DNA of 64,000 nucleotides, from assembly GCF_006517255.1 (NCBI RefSeq), contig NZ_CP041185.1, forward strand, positions 3,348,001 through 3,412,000. Direction: 5' to 3'. Below, one piece after another: positions 63,583 to 64,000 of the stretch. Numbering within the stretch: position 1 is the stretch's first letter; each line of letters starts with the position of its first letter. The stretch is from Janthinobacterium tructae. GTDB taxonomy: Bacteria; Pseudomonadota; Gammaproteobacteria; Burkholderiales; Burkholderiaceae_D. The notes under the pieces were generated by a model. The model was not told where the DNA came from. It saw nothing but the letters and a program-made list of their open reading frames with translations, and searched no databases. The position numbers were made by a program, and so were the translations under genes.

Positions 63583-64000
63583 TTAGACTAAATTGAGTGC
63601 GGACAGCAGCATGTCGATCAGCTTGATCCCGATGAAGGGCAAAATGATGCCGCCCAGGCCGTAGATCAGCAGATTGCGGCGCAACAGGCTGGCCGCGCCG
63701 ATGGCCCGGTATTGCACGCCTTTTAACGCCAGCGGGATCAGCACGACGATGATCAAGGCATTGAAGATCACGGCCGACATGATGGCCGACGCGGGGCTGG
63801 CCAGGTGCATGATGTCGAGCGCCTTCAACTGCGGATAGGTACCCACGAACGCCGCCGGGATGATGGCGAAGTACTTGGCGATATCGTTCGAAATCGAGAA
63901 CGTCGTCAGCGAACCGCGCGTCATCAGCATCTGCTTGCCGATTTCAACGATTTCCAGCAGCTTGGTCGGATTCGAATCCAGGTCGACCATATTGCCCGCC
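63583..64000 (-). CDS. kdpB: KdpB ATPase subunit, C-terminal part
   Basis: The frame is open to the window edge; about 139 C-terminal residues are present. [20 protein letters not shown], the membrane segment [18 protein letters not shown] and the tail with [15 protein letters not shown] are the last part of the P-type ATPase KdpB. The catalytic domains lie outside the window. Confidence 0.95.
   Translation of the reverse strand, partial: AGNMVDLDSNPTKLLEIVEIGKQMLMTRGSLTTFSISNDIAKYFAIIPAAFVGTYPQLKALDIMHLASPASAIMSAVIFNALIIVVLIPLALKGVQYRAIGAASLLRRNLLIYGLGGIILPFIGIKLIDMLLSALNLV

Noticed and set aside
1..64000. tRNA, rRNA, CRISPR arrays, insertion sequences, prophage or toxin-antitoxin genes
   Set aside because: I looked for clover-leaf stems, rRNA words, regular spacer-repeat arrays, transposase motifs and small toxin pairs and found none that I can support by eye.

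Overview
The window reads as chromosome of a GC-rich betaproteobacterium, most likely family Oxalobacteraceae (Janthinobacterium, Massilia or Duganella type). This rests on gene order (aroQ-accB-accC-prmA-DUF3426 gene-PfkB kinase; ampD beside an NtrC-type regulator; a 984-residue NrdA) and on lysine/alanine/proline-rich histone H1-like proteins. The genus is inferred, not proven. No rRNA, tRNA, CRISPR array, phage or insertion sequence was recognised.

Layout. 1-5.5 kb: end of aroQ, then accB, accC, prmA, a zinc-ribbon membrane protein and a sugar kinase (+). 5.5-15.5 kb (all -): yggT, a very repetitive H1-like protein, a candidate small RNA, nrdB and nrdA with paired NrdR boxes, ampD, a receiver-less PilR-like regulator, a PP0621-type protein and a CcsA/HemX-like protein. 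15.8-29.1 kb: an accessory block dominated by iron uptake (orphan ABC binding protein, TonB receptor + FecR + ECF sigma, MacAB, PepSY operon, a second FecR + ECF sigma pair). 29.4-37.6 kb: ffh, an H1-like/SWIB protein, a lytic transglycosylase with proS, rppH, a lipoprotein-type Mqo and a DUF1841 protein. 37.6-44.5 kb: a nitrite/nitric oxide module (nirK-ric-norB, divergent norR, two small cytochromes c). 44.7-50 kb: MoxR ATPase, GNAT acetyltransferase and VWA protein, an antiporter and a YbdK ligase. 50.3-54.2 kb: a fused ECF-sigma/FecR protein with its TonB receptor. 54.2-58.4 kb: alginate lyase with a glutamine-amidotransferase-like protein, and a small operon of a 75-residue protein, a DapA paralogue and a ParA-like protein with a damaged P-loop. 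58.4-64 kb: a TorF-type porin, kdpE, kdpD, kdpC and the end of kdpB.

How the parts work together. Three cell-surface-signalling loci each start with a Fur-box-like palindrome; two of these are identical over 19 bases. In the third, sigma factor and anti-sigma factor are one polypeptide. Nitrite reduction (NirK), NO removal (NorB) and Fe-S/NO damage repair (Ric) form one minus-strand operon. The space between it and norR holds three GGT-N7-ACC sites, a perfect GG-N10-GC sigma-54 promoter facing nirK and an FNR/Dnr-like box. NrdAB carries two NrdR boxes exactly 31 bp apart.

Most worth a second look: the sigma/FecR fusion; a pair of related long hairpin elements placed just after the stop codons of ffh and mqo, with different but self-complementary outer arms; a candidate ~150-nt structured RNA at 7631-7781; NirK with an added N-terminal blue-copper domain; Mqo with a lipoprotein signal; and the DapA/ParA-like operon.
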